This document shows positions 24,414 to 35,194 of a stretch of DNA of 64,000 bases, in pieces. The stretch lies in NCBI GenBank assembly GCA_018820765.1, contig JAHJNN010000005.1, positions 84,152 to 148,151 of the forward strand, in the 5' to 3' direction. Both the position numbers and the translations under genes were made by a program. The notes beneath the pieces are model-generated. The model saw only the letters and a program-made list of their open reading frames with translations, made no database searches and had not been told where the DNA came from. This stretch comes from Gammaproteobacteria bacterium. Its GTDB lineage: Bacteria; Pseudomonadota; Gammaproteobacteria; Burkholderiales; Thiobacillaceae. Position 1 is the first letter of the stretch, and every line of letters begins with the position of its first letter.

Positions 24414-25622
24414 ATGAAACCACTGTATTTCGATTACTCCGCCACTACCCCCGTCGACCCCCGTGTGGCGGCCAAGATGATTCCCTATCTGACCGAGGAA
24501 TTCGGGAATCCGGCATCGCGCTCGCACCCCTACGGCTGGACGGCCGACAAGGCGGTTGAAGAGGCGCGTGCCCAGGTGGCAGCACTGGTCGGTGCCGACC
24601 CCAAGGAAATCGTGTTCACCTCCGGCGCGACCGAATCGAACAACCTCGCCATCAAGGGCGCGGGCCATTTTTACGCCGGCACCAAGGGCAAGCACATCAT
24701 CACCGTGCGCACCGAGCACAAGGCCGTGCTCGATACCGTGCGCGAGATGGAGCGCCAGGGCTTCGAGGCGACTTACCTGAACGTGAAGGAAAACGGCCTG
24801 CTCGATCTGGACGTGCTGCGCGCTGCGATCCGCCCGGACACCGTGCTGGTCTCGGTGATGGCGGTCAACAACGAGATCGGCGTGATCCAGGACATCGACG
24901 CCATCGGCAAGATCTGCCGCGAGAAGGGCGTGATTTTCCACGTCGACGCGGCGCAGGCCACCGGCAAGATGCCGATCGATCTCGCCAAACTGCCGGTCGA
25001 CCTGATGTCGTTCTCGGCACACAAAACCTACGGCCCCAAGGGCATCGGCGCGCTGTACGTGCGCCGCAAGCCGCGCGTCCGTCTGGAAGCGCAGATGCAT
25101 GGCGGCGGCCACGAGCGTGGCATGCGTTCGGGCACGCTCGCCACGCACCAGATCGTCGGCATGGGCGAAGCTTTCCGCATCGCCCGTGAAGAAATGGCCA
25201 CCGAGAACGAGCGCATCCGCATGCTGCGCGACCGCCTCTACAACGGTCTCAAGGACATCGAGGAAGTGCATCTGAACGGCGACATGGATCAGCGCGTGCC
25301 GCACAACCTCAACGTCAGCTTCAACTTCGTCGAAGGCGAATCGCTGATCATGGCGATCAAGGAACTGGCGGTGTCGTCCGGTTCCGCCTGCACCTCGGCC
25401 AGCCTCGAGCCGTCCTACGTGCTGCGTGCACTGGGCCGCAGCGACGAACTGGCGCACAGCTCGATCCGTTTCTCGATCGGCCGCTTCACCACCGAGGAAG
25501 AAGTCGATTACGCCATCAAGCTCCTGCACGAGAAGATCGGCAAGCTGCGCGAGCTTTCCCCGCTGTGGGAAATGTTCAAGGAAGGCGTCGACCTGAATTC
25601 CGTGCAGTGGGCGGCACACTGA
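24414..25622 (+). CDS. iscS: cysteine desulfurase IscS
   Basis: 402 residues from the ATG at 24414 ([17 protein letters not shown]). PLP enzyme marks are [30 protein letters not shown] with the lysine that binds PLP, and [14 protein letters not shown] with the mobile active-site Cys. It removes sulphur from cysteine and passes it to IscU. The C-terminus [10 protein letters not shown] matches typical IscS, which binds IscU there. Confidence 0.96.
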   Translation: MKPLYFDYSATTPVDPRVAAKMIPYLTEEFGNPASRSHPYGWTADKAVEEARAQVAALVGADPKEIVFTSGATESNNLAIKGAGHFYAGTKGKHIITVRTEHKAVLDTVREMERQGFEATYLNVKENGLLDLDVLRAAIRPDTVLVSVMAVNNEIGVIQDIDAIGKICREKGVIFHVDAAQATGKMPIDLAKLPVDLMSFSAHKTYGPKGIGALYVRRKPRVRLEAQMHGGGHERGMRSGTLATHQIVGMGEAFRIAREEMATENERIRMLRDRLYNGLKDIEEVHLNGDMDQRVPHNLNVSFNFVEGESLIMAIKELAVSSGSACTSASLEPSYVLRALGRSDELAHSSIRFSIGRFTTEEEVDYAIKLLHEKIGKLRELSPLWEMFKEGVDLNSVQWAAH

Positions 25623-25630
25623 TTTTTTGA

Positions 25631-25725
25631 GGGGCCAGGATTCGGGATTCAGGGGTCAGGGAATGTGCGGCCAAAGGCCGCGCCGATAAACAAGGCGCGC
25701 AGCACCCCCCTGAATCCTGACCCCT
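25631..25725. repeat. intergenic palindromic repeat, copy 1 (iscS-iscU)
   Basis: About 95 bp. The ends are complementary: GATTCAGGGGTCAGG on the left and CCTGAATCCTGACCCC on the right, with an inner GCGGCCAAAGGCCGC hairpin. A second copy lies at 26461-26579, after iscA. Both would fold in the mRNA and could set the levels of the isc proteins. Confidence 0.75.
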
Positions 25726-25746
25726 AGCGACTGAAAGGAGCACCAA

Positions 25747-26133
25747 ATGTCTTACAGCGATAAAGTACTCGATCATTACGAAAACCCCCGCAACGTCGGT
25801 TCCTTCACCAAGGATGACGAAGGCGTCGGCACCGGCATGGTCGGCGCGCCCGCCTGCGGCGACGTGATGAAGCTGCAGATCAAGGTCGGCGCCGATGGCC
25901 GCATCGAAGATGCCAAGTTCAAGACCTACGGCTGCGGCTCGGCGATTGCCTCGTCCTCGCTGGTGACCGAATGGGTCAAGGGCAAGACCCTCGACCAGGC
26001 GATGGAGATCAAGAACACGGCGATTGCCGAAGAGCTGGCGCTGCCGCCGGTGAAGATCCACTGCTCGATCCTCGCCGAAGACGCGATCAAGGCCGCGGTC
26101 GCCGATTACAAGCAGAAAAAAGGTCTGGAGTAA
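25747..26133 (+). CDS. iscU: Fe-S cluster scaffold IscU
   Basis: 128 residues. The three cluster Cys are present in GAPACGDVMKL, YGCGSAIASSS and VKIHCSILAEDAIKAA, with the LPPVK motif that HscA recognises just before the last one. It starts after GAAAGGAG in a gap that holds a palindromic repeat. It accepts sulphur from IscS and iron, and hands clusters on with HscA/HscB. Confidence 0.96.
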   Translation: MSYSDKVLDHYENPRNVGSFTKDDEGVGTGMVGAPACGDVMKLQIKVGADGRIEDAKFKTYGCGSAIASSSLVTEWVKGKTLDQAMEIKNTAIAEELALPPVKIHCSILAEDAIKAAVADYKQKKGLE

Positions 26134-26136
26134 GCC

Positions 26137-26460
26137 ATGGCGGTAACCCTGTCCGAGCGCGCAGCGCAACACGTCACCAGCTACCTTGCCAAACGCGGCA
26201 AGGGCGTCGGCATCCGTCTCGGCGTTCGTACCACCGGCTGCTCCGGCATGGCCTACAAGCTGGAGTTCGCCGATGACGTGCCGGAAGGCGACGAGGTCTT
26301 CACCAGCCACGGCGTGACCGTCTTCGTCGACCCGAAAAGCCTGGCCTACCTCGACGGCACCGAACTCGATTACGCCCGCGAGGGCCTCAACGAAGGCTTC
26401 AAGTTCAACAACCCGAATGTGAAGAACGAGTGCGGTTGCGGCGAGTCGTTTAACGTTTAA
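26137..26460 (+). CDS. iscA: Fe-S assembly A-type carrier IscA
   Basis: 107 residues, three bases after iscU. The A-type motifs are complete: [18 protein letters not shown] with the first Cys and ECGCGESF with the last two. It receives and transfers clusters to apo-proteins. It is followed by the second intergenic palindromic repeat. Confidence 0.95.
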   Translation: MAVTLSERAAQHVTSYLAKRGKGVGIRLGVRTTGCSGMAYKLEFADDVPEGDEVFTSHGVTVFVDPKSLAYLDGTELDYAREGLNEGFKFNNPNVKNECGCGESFNV

Positions 26461-26579
26461 GGGGTCAGGGGTCGGGATTCAGGGGTCAGGGCTTTTGTGC
26501 GGCCTTTGGCCGCGTTTTGAAAGAACAACGCGCAGCACAAAGCCCCCTGAATCCTGCCCCCTGAATCCTGACCCCTGAC
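26461..26579. repeat. intergenic palindromic repeat, copy 2 (iscA-hscB)
   Basis: About 119 bp, with GATTCAGGGGTCAGG on the left and CCCCTGAATCCTGACCCCTG on the right, and an inner GCGGCC...GGCCGC element. It is a longer relative of the copy at 25631-25725, with the right-end unit doubled. It stops one to two bases before the hscB start codon, so it may affect its translation. Confidence 0.75.
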
Positions 26580-26580
26580 A

Positions 26581-27108
26581 ATGGATTTCACTCAAACCCA
26601 CTTCGAACTGTTCGGCCTGCCGCAAACCTATGCGCTGGACCGCAATCAACTCGACGCCGCCTATCGCGAACTGCAGAACACGGTGCATCCGGACCGCTTC
26701 GCCGCGCAGCCGGAAGCCGAACAGCGGGTGGCCATGCAGTGGGCGACGCAGGTGAACGAGGCCTACCAGACACTCAAGCACCCGGTGAGCCGCGGCGTCT
26801 ATTTGCTGAAGCTGCAGGGCATCGACGCGCTCGACGCCAGCAACACGAAAATGGCGCCGGCCTTCCTGATGCAGCAGATGGAATGGCGCGAGGCCATCGA
26901 CGAGGCGCGCGCCGGCAAGCGCGTGGAGGCACTGGACGACTTGACCGACGACCTGCGCGCTGCGCATCGCCGCATTGAGGCACAGCTCGCCGAACTGATC
27001 GATGCGGCAAAGGATTACGAAGGCGCGCGAGAAGCCGTTCGCCAGCTGCGATTCATGGACAAACTCATCGCCGAAGTGGGCGACGTCTACGAAGAACTGG
27101 AAGGTTAA
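26581..27108 (+). CDS. hscB: Fe-S assembly co-chaperone HscB
   Basis: 175 residues. J-domain at the start ([33 protein letters not shown] with the HPD motif), then the C-terminal IscU-binding helices ([21 protein letters not shown]). It brings IscU to HscA and stimulates its ATPase. No clear ribosome site is seen because the repeat runs up to the ATG. Confidence 0.94.
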   Translation: MDFTQTHFELFGLPQTYALDRNQLDAAYRELQNTVHPDRFAAQPEAEQRVAMQWATQVNEAYQTLKHPVSRGVYLLKLQGIDALDASNTKMAPAFLMQQMEWREAIDEARAGKRVEALDDLTDDLRAAHRRIEAQLAELIDAAKDYEGAREAVRQLRFMDKLIAEVGDVYEELEG

Positions 27109-27109
27109 G

Positions 27110-28987
<1,878 letters not shown>

Positions 28988-28994
28988 TCGAATC

Positions 28995-29768
28995 ATGCTG
29001 AACGACGAATTCATCGAATCCCTGCGGGTCAAGCTCGAAGCGCACCCGATCTACGCGGCGGTGCAGACGCTCGACGATCTGCGCGTGTTCATGCAGCACC
29101 ACGTCTATTCGGTGTGGGACTTCATGTCGCTGATCAAGTACCTGCAGCATGAAGTGGCGCCCGCGCGCTGGCCGTGGACGCCGGCAGGCGACGCCTCGGT
29201 GCAGCGCTTCATCAACGAACTCGTGCTGGAAGAGGAAACCGACATCGCGCTGCCGGGGCAGGACGGGTTTACCAGCCACTACATGCTGTATCTCGCCGCC
29301 ATGCGCGAGGTCGGCGCCGACGCCGACACGCCCGCGCGCTTCGTGCAGCTGGTGGGCGAGCAGGGGATCGATGCCGCCCTCGCCTCGGGCCTGGCGCCAG
29401 CGCCGTCCGTCACCTTCACCCGCAGCACCTTCGATTTCATCGCCAGCGGCAAGCCCCATGCAGTCGCTGCCGCGCTGGCGCTGGGGCGCGAGCACGTCAT
29501 ACCGTCGATGTTCCGCGCCTTCCTGGCGCGCATGGCGGTGACCGAAGCGCAGGCGCCCAGCTTCCACTACTATCTCAACCGCCACGTCCACCTGGACGAG
29601 GATTTCCATGCGCCGCTGTCGCTGCGCCTGCTCGCCGCCCTGTGCGGCGGCGACGCCGGCAAGTGGCGTGAGGCCGAAGCTGCGGCGGAAGCCGCGGTCA
29701 ACGCCCGGTTACAATTCTGGGACGGTGTGCTCGAAGCCTTGCCCAGCCAACACGTCCAGGCCGCCTGA
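28995..29768 (+). CDS. DUF3050 family protein inside the isc operon
   Basis: 257 residues from the ATG at 28995. It reads as DUF3050: LEAHPIYAAVQTLDDLRVFMQHHVYSVWDFMSLIKYLQ, FINELVLEEETD, SHYMLYLAAM, STFDFI, ALGREHVIPSMF and RHVHLDEDFHAPLS. The helical pattern with repeated Glu/His and D-x3-H (Asp201, His205) recalls heme-oxygenase-like diiron enzymes; that link is my inference. It sits between hscA (7 bp before) and fdx (21 bp after), so it is transcribed with Fe-S assembly genes. Not part of the standard isc operon. Confidence 0.8.
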   Translation: MLNDEFIESLRVKLEAHPIYAAVQTLDDLRVFMQHHVYSVWDFMSLIKYLQHEVAPARWPWTPAGDASVQRFINELVLEEETDIALPGQDGFTSHYMLYLAAMREVGADADTPARFVQLVGEQGIDAALASGLAPAPSVTFTRSTFDFIASGKPHAVAAALALGREHVIPSMFRAFLARMAVTEAQAPSFHYYLNRHVHLDEDFHAPLSLRLLAALCGGDAGKWREAEAAAEAAVNARLQFWDGVLEALPSQHVQAA

Positions 29769-29789
29769 CTGACTGAACCCACTTAACCC

Positions 29790-30128
29790 ATGCCCCAACT
29801 CATCGTACTGCCTCACGTCGAACTCTGCCCCGAAGGCGCCGTCATCGAAGCCAAGCCGGGCGACACTATTTGCGACACCCTGCTTGCCAACGGCGTCGAG
29901 ATCGAGCACGCCTGCGAAAAATCCTGCGCCTGCACCACCTGCCACGTCATCGTGCGCGAAGGCTTCAATTCGCTGGCAGCGTCCACCGAAGAAGAGGATG
30001 ATCTGCTCGACAAGGCCTGGGGCTTGGAACCGCAGTCGCGGTTGTCGTGCCAGGCGCGCGTCAACAGTGCCGACCTGGTGATCGAAATCCCCAAGTACAC
30101 CATCAACATGGTCAAGGAAGGTCATTGA
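29790..30128 (+). CDS. fdx: isc-type [2Fe-2S] ferredoxin
   Basis: 112 residues. Cluster ligands are in CEKSCACTTCHV (three Cys) and SCQARV (the fourth), as in adrenodoxin-type Fdx of isc operons. It supplies electrons for cluster formation on IscU. It begins 21 bp after the DUF3050 gene and precedes iscX by one base. Confidence 0.95.
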   Translation: MPQLIVLPHVELCPEGAVIEAKPGDTICDTLLANGVEIEHACEKSCACTTCHVIVREGFNSLAASTEEEDDLLDKAWGLEPQSRLSCQARVNSADLVIEIPKYTINMVKEGH

Positions 30129-30129
30129 A

Positions 30130-30324
30130 ATGAAGTGGACGGATTCCCTCGATATCGCCATCGAACTCTCCGAAGCGCACCCCGAAATCGATCCGCGCAC
30201 CATCCGCTTCACCGACCTGCACCGCTGGGTGATGGAGCTGCCCGACTTCGAGGACGACCCCGAGCATTCCGGCGAGAAGATTCTCGAAGCGATCCAGATG
30301 GCGTGGATCGACGAAGTCAGCTGA
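30130..30324 (+). CDS. iscX: Fe-S assembly protein IscX
   Basis: 64 residues. MKWTDSLDIAIELSEAHPEIDPRTIRFTDLHRWV and the acidic LPDFEDDPEHSGE stretch are diagnostic for IscX, a small iron-binding regulator of IscS. It closes the isc operon. Confidence 0.94.
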   Translation: MKWTDSLDIAIELSEAHPEIDPRTIRFTDLHRWVMELPDFEDDPEHSGEKILEAIQMAWIDEVS

Positions 30325-30404
30325 GCGAGTCTTCTGCATTGCGGCTTTAAGTCGCCAATCCCCTTGCTCCCCCGTGCTAGACTCCTCCAAAATTCGAGAC
30401 GAGC

Positions 30405-31313
30405 ATGGCCGAGGAGTCTGATCTTTCCCGTACCGAGCCGGCGAGTCCGCGGCGCCTGCAAGAAGCGCGCAGCGCGGGCGATGTGCCGCGTTCAGCCGAA
30501 CTCACCGCGTGGGTGGTGTTGCTGTCGGCGCTGGGCGTGCTGGTCTGGCAGGCGCCGAGTCTGCTGCATGCCTTGCAGGCCCTGACCGAGGCGGCGTTCG
30601 TTCACGCGGCGCAGCCGCTTTCCCCGGTTTTTCTTGAAGCCGCGCAATCCGCGCTGTGGGCGGTGCTGCCTGTGCTGGTCGCCATTTTCGTCGCCGCGCT
30701 GGTGGCGCCGATGCTGCTCTCCGGCTGGGTCTTCGCGCCCCAGGCGACCCAGGCCGATCTGACACGCGCCAATCCTTTCAAGCCCCTTGCCCGGCTGTTT
30801 TCGGCCGATGCTTTGTTCGACGGCACGCTGGCGCTGCTCAAGCTGGTGCTCGTCGCCGCTGCGCTTGGGTGGACGCTGGCCGGCGGCTGGCCGGCGCTGC
30901 AAAACCAGAGTGGCAGCGCGGCGCTGGGCCAGACGGCAAGCTGGATCGGACGCGGCGTGCAGGCGCTGGTACTGGCGCTGGCGTTGGCGGCGGCGCTGGA
31001 CGCGGGCTGGCGCTGGTGGCGCTACCTGCGCCGTCATGCGATGACCTGGCAGGAACTGCTTGCCGAGGCGCGCGAAGCCGAGGGCAGCCCGGAAATGCGC
31101 GCGCAGCTGCGCAGCCGTCAGCAACAGGCAGGGCAGGAGGGGGCGCCTGATCGTGGTGCCGGGGCTGATGCGATGTCCCCCCCCTCTGATGGAACACCTA
31201 GCCACTCGACTAAGCCCGCAAACGGGCAAGTCGCTGGTTATCCCCAACCCTCCCCCTCGAGGAGGGAGGGAGCGAACGCTGGGCCCAAGGCGATTGACGA
31301 GGTGATCGGATGA
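30405..31313 (+). CDS. flhB: FlhB-like flagellar export protein lacking the autocleavage domain
   Basis: 302 residues. Residues 1-210 match the FlhB membrane part: SDLSRTEPASPRRLQEARSAGDVPRSAEL, four hydrophobic segments (about 30-52, 88-108, 140-165, 185-205) and the start of the linker (ELLAEAREAEGSPEMRAQLRSRQQQ). The cytoplasmic domain with its NPTH self-cleavage site, needed for substrate switching, is absent. Instead the last 60 residues come mostly from a hairpin repeat (31183-31300), and the frame ends overlapping flhA by 4 bp. It may be inactive or work with a separate C-terminal protein elsewhere. Confidence 0.75.
   Translation: MAEESDLSRTEPASPRRLQEARSAGDVPRSAELTAWVVLLSALGVLVWQAPSLLHALQALTEAAFVHAAQPLSPVFLEAAQSALWAVLPVLVAIFVAALVAPMLLSGWVFAPQATQADLTRANPFKPLARLFSADALFDGTLALLKLVLVAAALGWTLAGGWPALQNQSGSAALGQTASWIGRGVQALVLALALAAALDAGWRWWRYLRRHAMTWQELLAEAREAEGSPEMRAQLRSRQQQAGQEGAPDRGAGADAMSPPSDGTPSHSTKPANGQVAGYPQPSPSRREGANAGPKAIDEVIG
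31183..31300 (+). repeat. hairpin repeat copy A, in flhB
   Basis: Starts CTCTGATGGAAC, contains AAGCCCGCAAACGGGCAAGTCGC, GTTATCCCCAACCCTCCCCC, a GAGGAGGGAGGGAGCGAAC arm and CCCAAGGCGA. The same units in the same order lie at 41092-41207 in sdhE, and the CCCCAACCCTCCCC/GGGGGAGGGAGCGAA hairpin recurs in sucB. Confidence 0.8.
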
Positions 31314-33385
31314 GTGCGCAGGGCGTGATGGTGATGGGCATGCCGCTGAACCGGCTGGCGGTGCCGGTACTGGTGTTGCTGATCCTGGCGATGATGGTGC
31401 TGCCGCTGCCCACCTTCATGCTCGATGTGCTGTTCACGCTCAATATCGCGCTGGCGATGATCGTGATGCTGGTGAGTCTGAATTCACGGCGTCCGCTGGA
31501 TTTCTCGGTGTTCCCTACCGTTCTGCTGCTGACCACGCTGCTGCGCCTGTCGCTCAATGTGGCGTCCACCCGTATCATCCTGATGCAGGGGCATACCGGG
31601 GCGGACGCGGCGGGCAAGGTGATCGAGTCCTTCGGCAATTTCCTGGTCGGCGGCAACTACGTCGTCGGCTTCGTGGTGTTCCTGATCCTGGTCATCATCA
31701 ACTTCATCGTCATCACCAAGGGTGCCGGACGCATTGCCGAGGTGGCGGCGCGCTTCACCCTGGATTCGATGCCGGGCAAACAGCTGGCGGTGGATGCCGA
31801 CCTCAACGCCGGCTTCATCAACGAAGGCGAAGCGCGTGCACGCCGCCACGAGATCGGCCGCGAAGCGGACTTTTACGGTGCGATGGACGGCGCGTCCAAA
31901 TTCGTGCGCGGCGACGCCATCGCCGGCATCATCATCCTGATGGTGAACCTGGTCGGCGGCATTCTGGTCGGGCTGTTCCAGCACAATCTGGGGCTGGGCG
32001 AGGCGCTCGGCCGCTACGCTCTTTTGACGGTGGGCGACGGCCTGGTGACGCAGATACCGGCGCTGATCATTTCGACGGCGGCGGGCATCGTGGTCAGCCG
32101 CGCCTCCAGCGAGCAGGACCTGTCGCGCGAGTTTTCCACCCAGATATTCGGCCGGCCGCAGACGCTGTATGTAGCCGCGGCCGTGCTGGGGTCGCTGGGC
32201 GTGATTCCGGGCACGCCGCATCTGGCCTTCCTGACCATTGCCGTGGTGCTGGGGGGACTCGGGTTCTGGCTGATGCGCCGCCAGGGCGCGCTGCCCGGAA
32301 TCGAACCGCTGGCGCTGATCGAGGAAGAGCCGACGACGATCGACGTCACCTGGGACGACATCCCGCCGGTCGACGTGCTGGCGCTCGAGGTCGGCTATCG
32401 CCTGATCCCGCTGGTCGACCGCAACCAGGGCGGCGCCGCGCTGGCGAAGATCACCGAGGCGCGCCGCCGTTTCGCCACCGACATGGGGCTGGTGGTGCCG
32501 CTCATCCGCGTGCGCGACAACCTCGATCTCAAGCCCAACACCTATCGCATCACCCTCAAGGGCGTCGACGTGGCACATGGCGAACTGCCCAGCGGCCAGG
32601 TGCTGGCGGTGGACATGGGCGACGTGCTGGGGCGCCTCGACGGCGCGCCGGGCGTGGACCCGCTGACCGGACTGCCGGGAATCTGGATCGAGACGGGACG
32701 CGAGGAAGAGGCCGAGCTGCGCGGCTTCGTCGTGCTGACCACGCCCGAGCTGATCGCGCGCCAGGTCGAGGCCGTGTTCCGCCAGCACGCGCCGGAACTG
32801 CTGGGACGCACCGAGGTGCAGCAGCTGCTCGACACCCTGGCGCGCAGCCACCCGGGCCTGGTCGAGGACGTGACGCCGCGCCACTTGCCGCTGACCAGCG
32901 TGCAGGCGGTATTGCAGCAGCTGATCGCGGAAAACATCTCGATCCGCGACAGTCGCACCCTGTTCGAAACGCTCGCCGCGCGCGCGCCGAAAAGCCAGGC
33001 GATCGACGACCTGGTGGAAACCGTGCGCGCCGCGCTCGGGCGCAGCATCGTCGACCGCCTGTTCGAGGGCAGCAATACGCTGCACGTGATCGGACTTGCC
33101 GCGGCCACCGAAACCCGCCTGCTGAACGAAATGGGTGACGAGGGCGAAGCCCTGTTGTCGCCCGCCACGCTGGATGCCCTGAACGACGCCGCCGAGCATG
33201 CGCTGGCCGAGCACGAAGGCGCCGGCCATCCGCCGGTGCTGCTGACCTCGCCCGGCCTGCGCGCCATGCTGTCGCGGCTGTTGCGGCGCAACCTGCCGCG
33301 GCTTGCGGTGATTGCCTACGCCGAGGTGCCTGCCGATAAAATGGTGCAGGTGGACACTGAACTGACGATTGAGGAGGGCGCATGA
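31310..33385 (+). CDS. flhA: flagellar export gate protein FlhA
   Basis: 691 residues, full length. Hydrophobic segments fill the first 310 residues and the FHIPEP-family motif is present (LRLSLNVASTRIIL, ASKFVRGDAIAGIIIL). The cytoplasmic ring domain starts near 330 (DDIPPVDVLALEVGYRLIPLVD). FlhA forms the nonameric gate that drives export of flagellar parts. It overlaps flhB and flhF by 4 bp each, so they are co-translated. Confidence 0.95.
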   Translation: MSAQGVMVMGMPLNRLAVPVLVLLILAMMVLPLPTFMLDVLFTLNIALAMIVMLVSLNSRRPLDFSVFPTVLLLTTLLRLSLNVASTRIILMQGHTGADAAGKVIESFGNFLVGGNYVVGFVVFLILVIINFIVITKGAGRIAEVAARFTLDSMPGKQLAVDADLNAGFINEGEARARRHEIGREADFYGAMDGASKFVRGDAIAGIIILMVNLVGGILVGLFQHNLGLGEALGRYALLTVGDGLVTQIPALIISTAAGIVVSRASSEQDLSREFSTQIFGRPQTLYVAAAVLGSLGVIPGTPHLAFLTIAVVLGGLGFWLMRRQGALPGIEPLALIEEEPTTIDVTWDDIPPVDVLALEVGYRLIPLVDRNQGGAALAKITEARRRFATDMGLVVPLIRVRDNLDLKPNTYRITLKGVDVAHGELPSGQVLAVDMGDVLGRLDGAPGVDPLTGLPGIWIETGREEEAELRGFVVLTTPELIARQVEAVFRQHAPELLGRTEVQQLLDTLARSHPGLVEDVTPRHLPLTSVQAVLQQLIAENISIRDSRTLFETLAARAPKSQAIDDLVETVRAALGRSIVDRLFEGSNTLHVIGLAAATETRLLNEMGDEGEALLSPATLDALNDAAEHALAEHEGAGHPPVLLTSPGLRAMLSRLLRRNLPRLAVIAYAEVPADKMVQVDTELTIEEGA

Positions 33386-34518
33386 GCGTGCGGGTATTCG
33401 TCGCGGCGAACGCGCGCGAAGGTCTGGCGCGCGTTCGCCGCGAACTCGGCGACGACGCCGTGGTGCTGTCCACGCGGCCGCACCCGCAGGGCGTCGAACT
33501 GCTGGCCAGTGCCTATGGCGAACTCGCGGTGCCGGCCATCAGCGAGACGCCCGACACCGCAGGCAGCTCGCGCATCCTGAACGAACTGGCGCGCCTGCGC
33601 GGCATGCTGCAAAACCAGCTCGCCGGCTTTGCCTGGGGCGCGGGACGGCGGCGCGATCCGGTGCGGGTGGCGCTGATGCAGACCCTGTTCGCCGCCGGCT
33701 TCGGCAGTGCGCTCGCCCGCACCCTGGCCGCGCGCCTGCCGCGCGGGCTTGACACCGAGGCCACCCAGCACTGGCTGCGCCAGGTGCTGATCCGCAACCT
33801 GCCGCTGCAGGGGCGCGACGCCGACCTGCTGGCGCGCGGCGGCCGCTACGCGCTGGTCGGTTCCACCGGCTCGGGCAAGACCACCACGCTCGCCAAGCTC
33901 GCCGCGCGCGGGGTGGATGCGCATGGCGCCGGCGCGGTGGCGCTGGTGGCGGCCGATGCCTACCGCATCGGCGCGGCGGCGCAGTTGACGGTGTATGCCG
34001 ATCTGCTGGGGGTGTCGCTGCATGTGGCCGAAGACCTGGACAAGCTGGCCCAGCTGTTGCCGCACCTCGCGGCCAAAAAACTGGTGCTGATCGACACCGC
34101 CGGCTTTGCGCCGAACGACCCGCGCACCCGCGAGGGACAGGCGCTCGACGCGCTCGGCGTGCGCCGTCTCGCGGTGATTTCCGCCGCCCAGCAGGGCGCG
34201 GCGATCGAGCAGGCGATGACGCGTTTCGGCCAGGGCGCGGCCGCGTGCATCCTGACCAAGCTCGACGAAACCCCGCAGCCGGGCGCGGCGCTCGACAGCC
34301 TGATCCGCCACCGCCTGCCGCTGGCCTATATCAGCGGCGGCCAGCGGGTGCCTGAAGACCTGCACGCGCCCAACGCCACCTATCTCATCGACCGTGCGTT
34401 GAAGGGCGGCCAGCTCGACACGCCGTATGCACTGGAGGCCGAGGACTGGCCGCTGTTTGCCGGCGTCGAAGCCGAACGTGCGGAGCGCCGCACCCAAAAG
34501 GGCACAAGTGTCGGCTGA
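33382..34518 (+). CDS. flhF: flagellar SRP-like GTPase FlhF
   Basis: 378 residues. An N-terminal basic/helical part is followed by an SRP-type GTPase: GSTGSGKTTTLAKLAARG (G1), VAADAYRIGAAAQL, LVLIDTAG (G3) and ILTKLDE (G4). FlhF places the polar flagellum. It overlaps flhA by 4 bp; the FlhG-like gene starts 11 bases before its end. Confidence 0.93.
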   Translation: MSVRVFVAANAREGLARVRRELGDDAVVLSTRPHPQGVELLASAYGELAVPAISETPDTAGSSRILNELARLRGMLQNQLAGFAWGAGRRRDPVRVALMQTLFAAGFGSALARTLAARLPRGLDTEATQHWLRQVLIRNLPLQGRDADLLARGGRYALVGSTGSGKTTTLAKLAARGVDAHGAGAVALVAADAYRIGAAAQLTVYADLLGVSLHVAEDLDKLAQLLPHLAAKKLVLIDTAGFAPNDPRTREGQALDALGVRRLAVISAAQQGAAIEQAMTRFGQGAAACILTKLDETPQPGAALDSLIRHRLPLAYISGGQRVPEDLHAPNATYLIDRALKGGQLDTPYALEAEDWPLFAGVEAERAERRTQKGTSVG

Positions 34519-35194
34519 CCAGGCCGCCGGATTGCGGCGGCGCAGCGCCCTGCAGCCGTTGCGCTGCATCCACGGATTTTTCCATTCCCCCCAATCGACG
34601 ACCCGGCTCGCGCAGGCGCTGCATCGGCACGGCTGGACGTCGCTCTTGGTCGACCCCCGCGGGCGGCTGTTTGCGAATGCCCCCACGCAGAGCCTGTTCG
34701 ACTGGCGCCAGCAACTGGCGCGTCAGCAGTTGCATACGCAGGCACTGCCCAGCGGCGACGGCTGGCATGCCCCCGGCCTGACGGCGAACGAACCCGGGCT
34801 GAAGGCGATCGCCCAACGCTACGATTGCCTGCTGTTCGACGCCAGCCCGGATGCGCCAGACTGGCTGCCGTTGCCGGACATGGATCAAACCCTCGTTCTG
34901 GAAGTGCGCGCGGGGCAGGTATCGATGCAGCAGGCGTATGCCCTGCTCAAGACCCTGTGCCACCTGCAAAGCCGCGCCGATATTGGCTTGCTGGGCGATG
35001 CCGCCGCCTGCGACCGGCTGCTGGCAGCGTGCAGGCAGTACCTCGAGCCGGCGTTCGTCCAGGCGGTTCACAGCGTCGCGCGTGAGGATGATGCATTTGC
35101 TGCGCTTGCCGTTAGAATGGCGGACGAGGGTGCGCGCCCGACGGCGCGTCATAACAGGAACAACTGGAACATGGCCTTGAAACATGGCGGGTAA
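34508..35194 (+). CDS. FlhG-like (MinD-family) protein without a P-loop
   Basis: 228 residues from a GTG at 34508 that overlaps flhF. It occupies the slot of flhG/fleN between flhF and fliA. YDCLLFDASPDAPDWLPLPDMDQTLVLEV and SMQQAYALLKTLC resemble the second half of MinD-like FlhG ATPases, but the deviant Walker A motif (normally KGGxGKT) is missing; that position reads CIHGFFHSPQSTTRLAQAL. So ATP binding is doubtful. It could be a degenerate FlhG or a partner of FlhF. Ends 10 bases inside fliA. Confidence 0.65.
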   Translation: MSADQAAGLRRRSALQPLRCIHGFFHSPQSTTRLAQALHRHGWTSLLVDPRGRLFANAPTQSLFDWRQQLARQQLHTQALPSGDGWHAPGLTANEPGLKAIAQRYDCLLFDASPDAPDWLPLPDMDQTLVLEVRAGQVSMQQAYALLKTLCHLQSRADIGLLGDAAACDRLLAACRQYLEPAFVQAVHSVAREDDAFAALAVRMADEGARPTARHNRNNWNMALKHGG

